From Chamaelirium japonicum (Eukaryota; Streptophyta; Magnoliopsida; Liliales; Melanthiaceae): 64,000 nucleotides of DNA. Positions 10,216 to 24,300 of the stretch are shown piece by piece. The stretch spans positions 992,001-1,056,000 of the forward strand of contig CANTAL010000020.1 in the NCBI GenBank assembly GCA_947650365.1, in the 5' to 3' direction. Within the stretch, counting starts at the first letter, position 1; every line of letters begins with the position of its first letter. The position numbers were made by a program, and so were the translations under genes. The notes beneath the pieces are model-generated. The model was not told the origin of the DNA and did no database searches. It worked only from the letters and a program-made list of their open reading frames with translations.

Positions 10216-10921
10216 AAAAGTATCATCTCAACGTTATTATGAAGAGATTTAATTATATTATTGAGAAGTGGAGTTTTGGAATTTAGATTCCTTCTTACTT
10301 CACACCAATACCCCTTGCCAATGGCTTGAGCAAGACTTCTTCTTTATTCTCTCTGTATTTATCGCTCCGTTCTCTTCTCTCTTATTCTCTATCTTCTGTG
10401 GAGTTGTGGAATTTAGATTCCTTCTTACTTCACACCTATACCCTGGTGAATGGACTGTAGCAGGACTTCTCTCTTCTCTCTTTGTTTATCTCTCCGTTCT
10501 CTTCTCATTCTTTCAATCTCTTCTGTTTTCGTTTCTTTTTATGTTTTTTTGAGACTGGTCTGCTGGGCTCGATATGTTTGGACTGATAATATATTATGAG
10601 ATGGGAGATTACTTATTTATTTTATTTATTTCAATTAATATTTCTTTAAATATTATAAAGTATATCGTTTCTTTAAATATTTAAATTGTATCATCTCAAT
10701 GTTATTATTTAAATATTAAATTATAAAATATTATATATTTATTAAATAATTTATATAAATTTATGAGTATGAAAAATATTTTATTTCTCTTCTTCTTCTT
10801 TATTTATCTCTCCGTTCTCTTCTCTCTTCTTCTTTCTCTTTTGTCTTCATTTCTCGTATCGTTTTCTAGTGACTGGTTAGCTGGGCTCGATATGTTCATG
10901 CTGATAATGTGTTATGAGAAG
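10216..10921 (-). repeat. Array block: three reverse units
   Basis: Units start near 10268, 10395 and 10790. A distinctive AT segment beginning GATTACTTATTTATTTTA (10607) follows the second conserved site. It recurs at 16511, 30736 and 61278 and marks copies of one higher-order block. Confidence 0.75.
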
Positions 10922-12408
10922 AGAGAATATAACAGAAAAATAAATGATGAGAGAAGAGAGAAGTCTTACTCCAGTTCATTCACCAAGGGTATAGGTGTAA
11001 AGTAAGAAGGAATCTAAATTCCAAAACTCTACTTCTCAATAATATAATTAAATCTTTTCATTCTCTTCTCTCTTCTCCCATGGATTAGGGTTTCCTATAG
11101 ATTGCTTAGGCCCTAAGTAGGCTTATTCTATAAATAATATACGACCCCTTTAGGGTGGGGCATATTTGGCGGCTCTCTCTTTCTTCTATCTCATAATACA
11201 TTATTAACACGAACATGTCGAGCCCAGCCGAGGAGTCGTAAGAAAACGAAAAGAGAAACAAAGACAAAAGAAAGAGAATAAAAGAGAAGAGAACAGAGAG
11301 ATAAATGAAGAGAGAAAAGATAAGAAGTCCTGCTCCAGTCCATTCGCCATGGGTATAGGTATGAAGTAAGAAGAAATCTAAATTCTAAAACTCAACTTCT
11401 CAATAGTACCATCTTAATTTTATTATGATTATCATAGTAAATTCCAAAACTCTCTTCGTTTTAATTAAATAATTAATTTAATTTAAAACATTATAGTTAT
11501 ATTATCATTATGAAAAGAGAAGAATTCTTGCTCCAGTCCATTAGCCATGGGTATAGGTGTGAAGTAAGAAGGAATCTAAATTACAAAACTTTACTTCTCA
11601 ATATTTATATGACACCTTTAGGAAAGGGCATATTTGATGGATCTCTTTTTTTTCACCTCACAACATATTATTAGCATGAACATGTCGAGCCTAACCTACC
11701 AGTCATAAGAAAACAAAGAGAGAAATAAAGACAGAAGAGAGAAAAAAAGAGAGAAGAGAAAACAGAGAGAGAAACGATGACAGAAGAGTGAGAAAAAGAG
11801 AGAAGAGAATGAACGGATAAACGAAGAGAGAAGAAGTCCTGCTCCAGGCCATTGGCCACGGGTATAGGTGTGAAGTAAGAAGGAATCTAAATTCCAAAAC
11901 TCAACTTCTTAATATTTATACGACCCCTTTAGGGTGGGGCACATTTGACGGCTTTCTCATTCTCCCATCTCACAATACGTTATTAGCAGGAACATGTCGA
12001 GCCCAGCTAACTAGTTACAAGAAAACAGAGAGAGAAACAAAGTCAGAAGAGAGAATAAGAAAGAAGAGAACGGAAAGATAAACGAAGACAGAAGAGAGAA
12101 GAAGTCCTTCTCCAGTCCATTAACTATGGGTTTATGTGTGAAGTAAGAAGTAATCTAAATTCCAAAACTCCTCTTCTCAATAATATAATTTACTCTCGCT
12201 ATTCTCTTCTCTCATCTCCCACGGATTCGGGTTTACCATAGATTGCTTAGGCCTAAAGTATGCTTACCCTATAAATAATAAATAATTTATGACCCCTTTA
12301 GGGTGGGGCACGTTTGATGGCTCTTCCTTTCTCTCATCTCACAACACGTTATTAGCACGAATATGTTGAGCCTAACTGACCAGTCGTAAGAAAACGGATT
12401 GAGAAACA
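10922..12408 (+). repeat. Array block: forward units
   Basis: Conserved sites lie near 11205, 11670, 11985 and 12350. A fragment at 11430-11520 (TTTAATTAAATAATTAATTT then AAGAGAAGAATTC) recurs at 62110-62190. The pair AATAATATAATTTACTCTCG and AATAATAAATAATTTATGACC (12180-12300) recurs near 31230-31340, and its second half again near 62945. Confidence 0.75.
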
Positions 12409-13425
12409 AAGACAAAAGTGAAGTTTTGGAATTTAGATTCCTTCTTACTTCACACCTATACCCATACCCAATGACTTGGAGCAGGACTTCTTCTCCCTTC
12501 TTATTTTATTTATCTCTCCGTTTTCTTTTCTTTTCTTTTCTCTTTTCTGTGGAGTTTTTGAATTTAGATTCCTTCTTACTTTACACCTATACCCATGGTT
12601 AATAGACTTGGGCAGGACGTCTTCTTTCTTCGTTTATCTCTCCATCCTCTTCTTTCTTCTTCTCTCTTATCTGTCTTTGTTTCTCTCTCCGTTTTCTTTC
12701 GACTGGTCTGTTGGGCACGATATATTCGTACTAATAATGTGTTGTGAGATGGGAGAAAGAGAGAACCATCACACGTGCAACACCCTAAAGGGGTCGTATA
12801 AATATTGAGAAGTGGAGTTTTAGAATTTAGTTCCTTCTTACTTCACACCTTTACCCGTGGCGAATGGACTGGAGCAGGTCTTCTTATCTCTTCTCTCTTT
12901 GTTTATCGATCTCTCTATTCTTTTCTCTTTTTTTCTCTCTCTTCTGTCTTTATTTCTCTCTCTATTTTCTTGTGACTAGTCGGTTGGACTCGACATATTC
13001 AAGCTGATAACGTGTTGTTAGAAGATAGAAGGGAACCTAAATAAAATATTATAAATCTTTTTAGTTTTAATAATTAAATAGAAGTCTGTCCTTATCTTCT
13101 CTATCTTTTGTGGAGTTTTGGAATTTAGATTCCCTTTTACTTTACACTTATACCCATGGCCAATGGAGTGGAGTAGGACTTTTTCTGTCTTCTCTTTTTG
13201 TTTATCTCTACGTTCTCTTCTGTATTCTTCTCTCTCTTCTCTCTTATTTTCTCTCGTTTGTGGAGTTTTGGATTTTAGATTCCTTCTTACTTCACACCTA
13301 TACCTGTGGCCAATGGACTGGAGCATGACTTTTTCTCCCCTTTTCTCATGGTTTAACTCTTTGTTCTCTTCTCTCTTCTACCTAAATAATTTAATTAAAT
13401 AATATAATTATTTAATTAAGAAATA
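12409..13425 (-). repeat. Array block: reverse units ending in an AT foldback spacer
   Basis: Conserved sites lie near 12725 and 13000. At 13025-13090 a short AT piece ending GAAGTCTGTCCTTATC replaces the promoter part; it recurs at 27780-27850 and 63545-63600. The block ends with the ACCTAAATAATTTAATTAAA spacer at 13380. Confidence 0.75.
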
Positions 13426-14829
13426 AACGAAGACAGAAGAGAGAGAAGAAGAGAGACGAAAAAGAAGAGATAAACGAAGAGAGAAGATAGTAGAAGTCCT
13501 ACTCTAGTCCATTTGCCACAGGTATAGGTGTGAAGTAAGAAGGAATCTAAATTCGAAAACTACACAGAAGAGAGAGAAGAAGAGAGAAGAGAATGGAGAG
13601 ATAAACAAAGACAGAAGTGGGGTTTTGGAATTTAGATTCCTTCTTACTTCACACCTATACCCGTGGATAATGGACTGGAGCAGGACTTATTCTCTCTTCA
13701 TTTATCTTTCCGTTATCTTCGCTCTTTTTCACTTTTCTGTGGAGTTTTGGAATTTAGATTCCTTCTTATTTCACACCTATACCCATGGCCAATGGATTGG
13801 AGTAGGACTTCTTCTCCATCTATCTTTTTTTATCTCTTAGTTCTTTTCTCTTTTCTTTTCTCTCTTCTGTCTTTATTTCTCTCTTCATTTTCTTGTGACT
13901 AGTTAGCAGGGCTTGATATATTCGTGCTGCTAACGTATTGTGAGATGGGATAAAGAGAGATCCATCAAATGTGTCCCACCCTAAAGGGGTCATATAAATA
14001 TTGAGAAGTGAATTTTTGAAATTTAGATTCCTTCTTACTTCATACCTATTTAATAATTAAATAAATAATTAATTTAATTAAAAAAATTATAGTAACATTA
14101 CTATGATAGTCATAATAACATTGAGATGAGACTATTGAGAAGTAGAGTTTTAGAATTTAGATTTCTTCTTACTTCATATATATACCCATGGCCAATGGAC
14201 TAGAGCAGGACTTCTTCTCTCTTTTCTCTTTGTTTATCTCTACATTCACTTCTTTCTTTTTCTCTCTCTTCTGTCTTCGTTTCTCTCTTCAATTTCTTAT
14301 GACTGGTTGATTGGGCTCAATATTTTCGTGCTGATAACGTGTTGCGAGATAAGAGAAAGAAAAGAATGGAGAGATTTAATTATATTATAGAGATGTGGAG
14401 TTTTGGACTTTAGATTCCTTCTTATTTCATACCTATACCCGTGGCCAAAAGACTGGAGCAGGACTTCTTCTCTCTTCTTTTTTCGTTTATCTCTTTATTC
14501 TCTTTTCTCTTCTCTCTCTTCTATCTCTATTTCTTTCTCCGTTTCTTGTGACTAGTCGGCTGGGCTCGATATATTCGTGCTGATAATATATTGTAAGATG
14601 GGAGAAAGAGAGAGCCGTCAAACGAGCCCTACCCTAAGGGGGACGTATATTATTTATAGGGTAAGCTTACTTAGGGCCAAAGTAATCTGTGGGAAAGGGG
14701 TCGTATATTATTTATAGGGTAAGTTTACTTAAGGCCTAATCAATCTATGGGAAACCCTAATCCATGGGAGAGATCCGACGATAGATAGCCTTCCCATCGA
14801 ACGATCTCATAACAGCTGTAATGTCTTAA
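13426..14829. repeat. Array block: one forward piece, then reverse units
   Basis: A forward purine piece (13426-13615) switches at GACAGAAG/TGGGG to reverse units with conserved sites near 13930, 14325 and 14580. A short AT segment with AGTAACATTACT lies at 14045-14130. The duplicated TATA/dyad part lies at 14640-14760. Confidence 0.75.
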
Positions 14830-15660
14830 ATTTTTATAAATAAAAATATAATTTATTTTTAAAGTAAAAAATTCGGGTGTGACTCACCTTCCGTCATTAC
14901 TTCCTATTATTTAATTAATTTAATTAGTTTAAGAAATTAAATAATTAAATAAATATTTAATTATATATATTATTAAATAACTAAATTATTTAAATTATTT
15001 ATTTATTATTCAAATATTAAAATAAATAAATATTTATTTTGATATTTAGAAAAATATTTATTTAATTAAAAAATTTATTATTTATATATTCAAATAATTA
15101 ACTAATTATGTAAATAATTAGTAAATAGTTATTGAAATATTTTTTTATTTTTTTACTTAATTAAATAATTAATTTTTTAATTAATTTTTTAATTAATTGT
15201 AATTAATATTTCATAATTTTAAAAAATAATTATTTAATTATTTAATTACATAAAAATGTACTTTATTATTATTTATTTAACTATAAAATTATTTAATAAT
15301 TAAATTATTTAATTTTTTTTAGTAAATAATCTATTTAATATATTTCTTCACTAAATAAGTTTTTAAATATTTTAATAATTTACTAATTATTTAATTAATT
15401 AAAAATAAAATAAAATTTTATTAAATACCTAATAAAAAATTAATTAATTAAATATATAATATAATCATTATTTATTTATTTATTTAATAGTAAAATAATA
15501 AATAAATAAATAAAATAATAAATTTAATTAAATATTTAAATAAGTAAATAAATGAATTATTTTACTAAAAAATTATTCATTAAAATTTTTAAATTATTAA
15601 ATTATTTAATATTTTAATAAATAATAAGTTTAATTTAAAAAGTTATTGTAATATTATTAT
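14830..15660. repeat. AT island 2
   Basis: Almost pure A/T, about 0.8 kb, with the same bordering phrases as island 1 (TTCGGGTGTGACTCACCTTC on the left, ATGATAATCATAATAACGTT on the right). No ORF or RNA gene is seen. Confidence 0.75.
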
Positions 15661-16799
15661 GATAATCATAATAACGTTAAGAAGATACCATTGAGAAATA
15701 GAGTTTTGAAATTTAAATTCCTTCTTTTTTGACACCTATACCCATGGCCAATGGACTTGAATAGGACTTCTTCTCTCTCTTCTGTGGAGTTTTGGAATTT
15801 AGATTCCTTCTTATTTCATACATATACCTGTGGCCAGTGGATTGGAGTAGGATTTTTTCTCTCTTTTCTCTTCGTTCTCTTCTCTCTTCTGCTCTCTCTT
15901 CTGTCTTCATTTTTCTCTCCATTTTCTTATGACTGGTCGACTGGGCTCGATATGTTCGTGTTGATAATATATTATGAGATGAGAGAAAGAGAGAGCCGTC
16001 AAACGTGCCCTACCCTAAAGGGGTTATATATTATTTATAGGGTAAGCTTACTTAGGGCCTAAGCAATCTATAGGAAACCCTAATATATGGGAGAAGAGAG
16101 AAGATAACGGAGAGATCTAATTATATTATTGAGATGCGGAGTGTTGGAATTTAGATTTCTTCTTACTTCACACCTATAACCATGGCGAATGGACTGGAAT
16201 AGGACTTCTTCTCTCTTCTCTTTTTTTTATCTCTTCATTCTCTTCTCTCTACTTCTCTTTCTTCTGTCTTCGTTTCTCTTTCTGTTTTCTTGTGACTGGT
16301 CCGTTGGGCTCGACATGCACAACACCAAAATCAGGATTTAGTAACACAGCCAACTGTTATAAATATGTCTAGTAACACAAAAAAACCGTTAGGAATATGG
16401 CGTTACAGATATTTGTAACACTTATTGTAACAACCGTTACTAATTGACCGTTACAAATTGTCTGTTTTGGTGTAGTGATGTTCGTGCTGAGAACGTGTTA
16501 TGAGATAGGAGATTGCTTATTTATTTTATTTATTTTAATTAATATTTTCTTAAATATTATAAAATATATCATTTCTTTAAATATTTAAATAGTATCATCT
16601 CAATGTTATTATTTAAATATTTAAATAATTTATATAAATTTATGAGTATGAAAAATATTTTATTTATCTTCTTTTCTCTTTATTTATCTCTTCATTCTCT
16701 TTTCTCTTATTCTTTCTTTTTTGTCTTTGTTTCTTACACTGTTTTTTTATGACTAGTCAACTGAGCTTGATATATTTGTGCTGATAACGTGTAGTAAGA
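15661..16799 (-). repeat. Array block: reverse units holding the mini-CACTA
   Basis: Conserved sites lie near 15955, 16485 (split from its upstream part by the 160-bp transposon) and 16780. The GATTGCTTATTTATTTTATT marker is at 16511. Confidence 0.75.
16318..16477. mobile_element. 160-bp mini-CACTA transposon inserted in an array unit
   Basis: The array phrase GGGCTCGACATG / TTCGTGCTGA is split here. The insert begins CACAACACCAAAATCAG and ends CTGTTTTGGTGTAGTG, an inverted repeat whose outer bases are CACTA at one end and a one-base variant CACAA at the other. The flanks are a 3-bp duplication ATG (16315-16317 and 16478-16480), as expected for the CACTA superfamily. Inside are repeated GTAACAC and CCGTTAC motifs in both orientations, like CACTA subterminal repeats. 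It has no coding capacity and would depend on a transposase elsewhere. It is the only insert in the array that I can define base by base. Confidence 0.85.
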
Positions 16800-17774
16800 A
16801 GAGAGAAGAATAGAGAAGAGAACGGAGAAATAAACGAAGAGAGAACAGAGAAGAAGTCCCAATCCAGTCCATTCGCTATGGGTATAGGTGTGAAGTAAGA
16901 AGAAATCTAAATTCTAAAACTCCACTTCTAATTAATATTATTAAATCTCTTTATTCTTTTCTCTCTTCTCCCATGGATTAGGGTTTTTGATAGATTGTTT
17001 AGGTCCTAAGTAATCTTACCATATAAATACTATACGACCCCTTTAAGGTGGGGCACGTTTGATGACTCTCTCTTTCTCTTATCGCACAACACGTTATCAG
17101 TACGAGCATATCGAGCCCAATCGACCAGTCACAAGAAAACAGAGAGAGAACCGAACACAGAAAAGAGAGAAGAAAAGAGAAGAGAAGAGAGAGATAAATA
17201 AAGAGAAAAGAATTCCTGCTTTAGTCCATTAGCCACGGGTATAGGTGTGAAGTAAGAAGGAATCTAAATTCTAAAACACTACTTCTAAATATTTATATGA
17301 CCCCTTTAGGGTGGGTCACGTTTGACGCCTCTCTCTTTTTCCCATCTTACAACACATTATCAACACAAACATGTTGAGCCCAGCCGACCAGTCACAAGAA
17401 AACAGAGAGAGAAATGAAGACAAAAGAGAGAGAAGAACAGAGAGATAAACGAAGAGAGAAGAGAGAAGAAGTCATGATGTAGTCCATTGGCCACGGGTAT
17501 AGATATAAAGTAAGAAAGAATCTAAATTCTAAAACTCTATTTCTCAATAATATAATTAAATCTCTCCGTTCTCTTATCTCTTCTCCCATGGATTAGGGTT
17601 TCCTATAGATTGCTTAGGCCCTAAGTAAGCTTACCCTTTAAATAATATACGACCTCTTTAGGGTGGGGGTATGTTTGACGACTCTTTCTTTCTCCTATTT
17701 CACAACATGTTATCTGCACGAATATATCGAGCCCAGCCGACCAGTCGTAAGAAAACAGAGAGAGAAACAAAGAT
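16800..17774 (+). repeat. Array block: forward units
   Basis: Conserved sites lie near 17097, 17360 and 17712, the first two about 260 bp apart as head-to-tail short units. The block ends at the inverted junction at about 17775. Confidence 0.75.
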
Positions 17775-19785
17775 AGAAGTAGAGTTTTAGAATTTAGATT
17801 CCTTCTTACTTCACACCTATACCCGTGGCCAATAGATTGGAGAAGGACTTCTTCTTTCTTCTCTCTTTGTTTATATCTCTGTTCTCTTCTCTCTTCTTCT
17901 TTCTCTTTTGTCTTCGTTTCTCTCACTATTTTCTTATGACTTGTCGGCGGGGCTCGACATGTTCGTGTTGATAAAGTGTTGTGAGATAGGAGAAAAAGAG
18001 AGCCATCAAACATACCCCACCCTAAAAGGGTTGTATAAATATTAAAAAATGGAGTTTTGGAATTTAGATTCTTTCTTACTTCACACCTATACCCGTGGCC
18101 AATAGACTGGAGTAGGACTTCTTCTCTCTTCTCTCTTTATTTATCTCTTTGTTCTCTTCTCTTTTCTTCTCTCTCTTTTGTGGAGTTTTGGAATTTAGAT
18201 TCCTTCTTACTTTACACCTATACCCGTGTGAGAAGAGACTATTTAAATAATTAATTCTTTGTTCTTTTATCTCTCTTTTGTCTTCGTTTCTCTCTTTGTT
18301 TTCTTGTGACTGGTCGGTTGGGCGAGATATATTCGTGCTGATAACATGTTATTAGATGGTAGAAAGAGAGAGTCATCAAAGATGCCCTACCCTAAAGGGT
18401 TCATATTTTATTTATAGGGTAAGCTTAGTTAGGGCCTAAGCAATCTATAAAAAACCTTAATTCATGGGATAAGACAGAAGAGAACGGAGAGATTTAATTA
18501 TATTACAGAGAAGTGGAGTTTTAGAATTTAGATTCCTTCTTATTTCATACCTATACCCATGGTGAATGGACTGGAGCAGGATTTCTTCTCTCTGCTCTAA
18601 TCGTTTATCTCACTGTTTTCTTCTTTCTTCTTCTCTCTCTTCTTTCTTTGTTTCTCTCTCTGTTTTCTTATGTCTGGTCAGCTGGGCTAGACATATTCGT
18701 GCTGATAATATATTGTGAGATGGGAAAAAGAGAGAGTCATCAAACGTGCCCCACACTAATTAGATTTCTTCTTACTTCACACCTATACCCGTGGGTAATG
18801 GGTTGGAGCAGGACTTCTTCTATTTTCTCTCTTTGTTTATTTCTCTATCTCTTTTCTCTTCTTCTCTCTCTTCTATCTTCCTTTCTCTCACTGTTTTCTT
18901 ATGACTGGTCGGTTGGGCTCGGTATGTTCGTGCTAATAACGTGTTTTGTGATGAAGAAAAAGTGAGTCATCAAACGTACCCCACCCTAAAGGAGTTATAT
19001 AAATATTAAGAATGGACTAGAGTAGGACTTCTTCTCTCTTCTTTCTTTATTTATCTCTCCGTTCTCTTCTTTTTTCTTCTCTCTTCTGTCTTCGTTTCTC
19101 TCTGTTTTTTTGTGACTGGTCGGTTGGGCTCGACATGTTCATGCTGATAACGTGTTGTGAGATAAGAGAAAGAGAAAGCCATCAAACGTGCTCCACCCAA
19201 AATGGGTCATATATTATTTATAGGGTAAGCTTACTTAGAGCCTAAGCAATCTATAGGAAATCCTAATCCATGGGAGAGATCTGACGGTGGACAGCCATCC
19301 GATTGAACGATCTTAAAACAGTTGTAATATTTTTAATTTTTTAAAGAAAAATATAAATTCTTTTTAAAGCAAAAAATTCGGGTGTGCCTCATCTTCCTTC
19401 TTTACTTCCTATTATTTAATTAATTTAATTTGTTTAATAAATTAAATAATTAAATAAATATTTAATTATCTATATAACTAAATATTTAAATTATTTACAT
19501 AATTTATTTATTTTTTAAATAATAAAATAAATAATATTTATTTGATTATTTTAAAAAAAATTAAGTTATTTAAAAAAGCATTTTATTATTTATATATTCA
19601 AATAATTACCTTATTATTTTAATAATAAGTAAATAGTTATTAAATTATTATTTTATTTTATTACTTAATTAAATAATTAATTTTTTTATTTATTTTAATC
19701 AAAATTTCATAATTTAATAATTTTTTTTTAATTATTTAATTACATAGCAATTTATTTAAATTATTATTTTTTGAACTATATCTTC
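17775..19785 (-). repeat. Array block: reverse units and AT island 3 (start of duplicate A)
   Basis: Conserved sites lie near 17965, 18335, 18700, 18930, 19140 and 19850. The junctions CCCGTGTGAGAAGAGACTATTT (about 18225) and CCCCACACTAATTAGATTTC (about 18750) recur near 34970 and 35490. The AT island at 19330-19780 ends in AACTATATCTTCTTC, as at 36575. Confidence 0.75.
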
Positions 19786-21320
19786 TTCTCTTTCTTCTGT
19801 CTTCGTTTCTCTCTTCATTTTTTTGTGACTGGTCGGTTGGGCTCGACATGTTCGTACTTATAATGTGTTGTGAGATGGAAGAAAGAGAGAGCCATCAAAC
19901 ATGCCCCACCCTAAATGGATCGTATATTATTTATAGGGTAAGCTTACTTAGGGCCTAAGCAATCTATAGGAAACCCTAATCCATGGGAGAGATCCGATGG
20001 TGGACAGCCATCCGATCTAACGTGCCCCACCCTAAAGGGGTCTTATTAATCATTTATTTAAATAATTATTAAATCAATTCTCTTAATTAGTAAGCTTACC
20101 TTATAAATATTTAATTATATATAATTAAGTATCGCCGCAGGTATAGGTATAAAGTAAGAAGGAATTTAAATTCTAAAACTCCACTTCTCAATAATATCAT
20201 CTCAACGTTATTATGATTATCATAGTAAGATTACTATAATTTTTTTAATTACATTAAATATTTATTTATTTATTAAATAATTTAAATAATTTTATAATTA
20301 AGTTTACTAATTAACATGTTGTGAGATGGGAGAAAGAGAGAGCCATCAAACTTGCTCCACCCTAAATGGGTCGTATAATATAATTAAATCTCTTCGTTCA
20401 CTTCTCTCTTCTCCCATGGATTAGGGTTTCCCATAGATTGCTTAGGTCATAAGTGAGCTTACTCTATAAATAATAAACGACCACTTTAAGGTGGGGCACA
20501 TTTGACGGCTCTTTCTTTCTTTCATCTCACAACACTTACCCTATAAATAATATATGACCCCTTTAGAGTAGGGCACGTTTAATGGCTCTCTTTTTCCCCC
20601 ATCTCATAATATGTTATCAGTACGATAATATTTAGCCCAGCCGACCAGTCACAAGAAAATGGAGAGAGAAATGAAGACAGAAGAGGAGTTTTGGAATTTA
20701 GATTTCTTTTTACTTCACACTTATACCCGTGGTTAATGGACTGAAGTAGGACTTCTCTCTTCTCTTTATTTATCTATCCGTTCTTTTCTTTCTTCTTTTC
20801 TCTTATCTCTCCGAAGAGAGAAGAGAAAATAAGTATTTCTCCAATCCATTCGCTATGGGTACAGGTATGAAGTAAGAAGTAATCTAAATTTCAAAACTCT
20901 ACAGAAGAGAGAGAAGAAGAGAGAATAGAACGAAAAGATAAACGAAGACATAAGAGAGATATACGACTGGTCGGCTGGGCTCGATAGTAAGAAGTGGCAC
21001 ACCCGAATTGCTTAGGCCCTAAGTTCAAAGAGTAAGAGATATCCTAATCCATGGGAGAAGCGAGAAGAGAACAGAGAGATTTAATTATATTATTGAGAAA
21101 TGGAGTTTTGTAATATAGATTCCTTCTTACTTTACACCTATACCCATGGATAATGGACTGGAGCAAGACTTCTTCTCTCTTCTTTCTTCGATTATCTCTC
21201 CATTCTCTTCTTTCTTCTTCTTTTTTCTCATAACATGTTATCAGCATGAACATGTCGAGTCCAGCTGACAACTATTTAGAATTTAACTAAATTATTTAAA
21301 TATATTATTTAAATTATTTA
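19786..21320. repeat. Array block: strongly rearranged units
   Basis: A reverse unit (19786-20040) is followed by a short AT link, a forward tail, AT sequence, a reverse piece from about 20310, forward promoters near 20400-20600, a reverse unit and small fragments. A three-part fusion at 20965-21020 (GGGCTCGATA, GTAAGAAGTGG, CACACCCGAATT, GCTTAGGCCC) recurs at 37700-37750. Confidence 0.7.
20464..20549 (+). promoter_or_regulatory. Duplicated promoter segment, two TATA boxes 78 bp apart
   Basis: TATAAATA occurs at about 20464 and again at 20542. The first leader runs to CATCTCACAACAC and then jumps directly back to TTACCCTATAAATA. The conserved primer-like site follows only the second copy. 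The 34.5-45.5 kb duplicate does not show this at the matching place, so it probably arose or was lost after the duplication. Confidence 0.6.
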
Positions 21321-24300
21321 TCTCTCTTTTCTCTTCTCTCTTCTTCTCTCTCTTCTGTCTTTGTTTCTCTCTCCGGTTTCTTGTGACTAGTCGACTGGGC
21401 TCGATATATTCGTGCTGATAACGAGTTATAAGAAGAGAAAAGAAGAGAGAAAAAAAGGGAGAGATAAACGAAGAAAGAATAGAGAAGAAGTACTGCTCTA
21501 GTCCATTTGCCTTGGGTAAAGGTGTGAAGTAAGATAGAATCTAAATTCCAAAACACCACTTCTAAATAATATAATTAAATCTCTCTATCCTCTTCTCTCT
21601 TCTCCAATGGATTAGGGTTTCCCATAGATTGCTTAGGACCTAAGTAAGCTTACCCTATAAATAATATATGAACCCTTTAGGGTGGGGCACGTTTGACGGC
21701 TCTTCCTTTCTCCCATCTAATAACGTGTTATCAGTACAAACATATCGAGCCCAACTGACCAGTCGTAAGAAAACAGAAAGAGAAACGAAGACAGAAGTAG
21801 AGTTTTGGAATTTAGATTCCATCTTACTTCACACCTATACCCGTGACCAATAGACTAAAGTAGGACTTTTTCTCTCTTCTCTTTGCGTTTATCTTTTCGT
21901 TCCTTTTCTCTTCTTCTCTCACTTCTGTCTATATTTCTCTATCCGTTTATTGAGAGAAAAAGAGGAGTCTAACGAAGACATAAGAGACATAAGAAGCGAG
22001 AAGAGAACGGAGAGAGAGAGCTTCACACCTATACCCGTGGCCAATGGACTAGACCAGGACTTATTTTCTCTTCTCTCTTTATTTATCTCTCCGTTCTCTT
22101 CTCTCTTCTTCTTTCTCTTCTATCTTTATTTCTCTATCCGTTTATAGAGAGAAGAAGTGGAGTTTAACGAAGACAGAAGAGAGATAAGAAGCGAGAAAAG
22201 AACGGAGAGATAAATAAAGGGAGAAGAGAGAAGATGTCCTGCTCCAGTCCATTGGCCACAGGTATAGGTGTGAAGTAAGAAGGAATCTAAATTACCAAAC
22301 TCTACTTCTGTCTTTATTTCTCTCACTGTTTTCTTGCAATTGGTCGGCTGGGCTCGACATATTCATGTTGATAAAGTATTGTGATATGGGAGAAAGAGAG
22401 AGCCATTAAACCTGCCGCACCCTAAAAAGGTCGTATATTATTTATAGGATAAGCTTACTTAGATCCTATGCAATATATGGGAAACCCTAATCCATAGAAG
22501 AAGAGAGAAGAGAACAGAAAGATTTAATTATATTATTAAGAAGTGGAGTTTTGGAATTTAGATTCCTTCTTACTTCATATCTATACCCATGGCGAATGGA
22601 CTAGAACTGGACTTCATCTCTCTTCTCCCTTTGTTTATCTTTTCGTTCTCTTCTCTCTTCTCACAACACATTATCAATACGAACATGGTGAGCCCAACTG
22701 ACCAGTCATAAGAAAACGGAGAGAGAAATGATGATAGAGAGAGAGAAGATAATGGAGAGATAAACAAAGAGAGAAGAAGTCCTGCTCCAGTCCATTGGCC
22801 ATGGGTATAGCTGTAAAGTAAGAAGGAATCTAAATTCCAAATTTCCACAGAAGAGAGATAAGAAGAGAGAAGAGAACGAAGAGATAAATGAAGAGAGAAG
22901 AGAGAAGAAGTCTTACTCCAATTCATTGGCCACAAGTATAGGTGTGAAGTAAGAAGGAATCTAAATTCCTAAACTCCATTTCTGTCTTCGTTTCTCTCTC
23001 CATTTTCCTGTGATTGGTCGGTTGGGCTCGATATATTCATGCTGATACGCTTACTTAGGGCCTATGTAATCCATAGGAAATCCTAATCCATAGGAGAGAT
23101 CCGACGATGGACAGCCATCCTTCTTACGTCACACCTATACCCGTAGCCAATAGAATTGAGTAAGACTTCTTCTCTCTTCTCTCTTCGTTTATCTCTCCGT
23201 TCTTTTCTCTCTTTTTCTCCCATCTCATAACACGTTATCAGCACGAACATATTATGCCCAGTCGACCAGTCATAAGAAACCGGAGAGAGAAACAAAATCA
23301 GCAGAGAGAGAATAAAAGAGAAGAGGATGAAGAGATAAACGAAGAAAGAAAAGGAAAAAGAGAAAAGAGAAAAAGTCATGCTCAAGTCCATTGGCCATAG
23401 GTTTAGGTGTGCAGTAAGAAGGATGGATGTCCATCGTCGGATCTCTCCCATGGATTTGGATTTCCCATAGATTGCTTTGTCCCTAATTAAGCTTTTCTTA
23501 TAAATAATATACGACCCCTTTAGAGAGGGGCACGTTTGACGGCTCTCCCTTTCTCCCATCTCAGAACACGTTATCAGTACGAAAATATCGAGCCCAGCTG
23601 ACCAGTCACAAGAAAACAGAGAGAGAAACAAAGATAGAAATAGAGTTTTGGAATTTAGATTCCTTCTAACTTCACACTTGTAGCCGTGGCCAATGGATTG
23701 GAGTAGGACTTTTTCTTTCTTCTCACTTCATTTATCTCTCCGTTCTCTTCTTTTTTCTTCTCTCTCTTCTATGGAGTTTCGGAATTTAGATTCATTCTTA
23801 CTTCACACCTATACATGTGGCTAATGGACTGGAGCAGGAAATCTTCTCTCTTCTCTCTTTGTTTATCTCTTTGTTCTCTTCTCTCTTCTTCTCTCACTTC
23901 TGTCTTTGTTTCTCTCTCCATTTTCTTATGACTGGTCGGCTGGGCTCGATATGTTCGTGCTAATAATATGTTATGACAAGTGAGAATAGAACGGAGAGAT
24001 AAACAAAGAGAAGAGAGAAAAAGTCCTACATCAGTCCATTCGCCATGGTATATGTGTGAGGTAAGAATGAATCTAAACTCGAAAACTACACTTCTCAATA
24101 ATATAATTAAATCTCTATGTTTTTTTATCTCTTCTCCCATGAATTAGGATTTTACATAGATTGGTTAGGCCCTAAGTAAGCTTACCCTATAAATAATATA
24201 TGACCCCTTTAGGGTAGGGCACGTTTGACAACTTTTTCTTTATCCTATCTCATAACATGTTATCAGTACAAACATGTTGAGTCCAGCCAACCAGTCGCAA

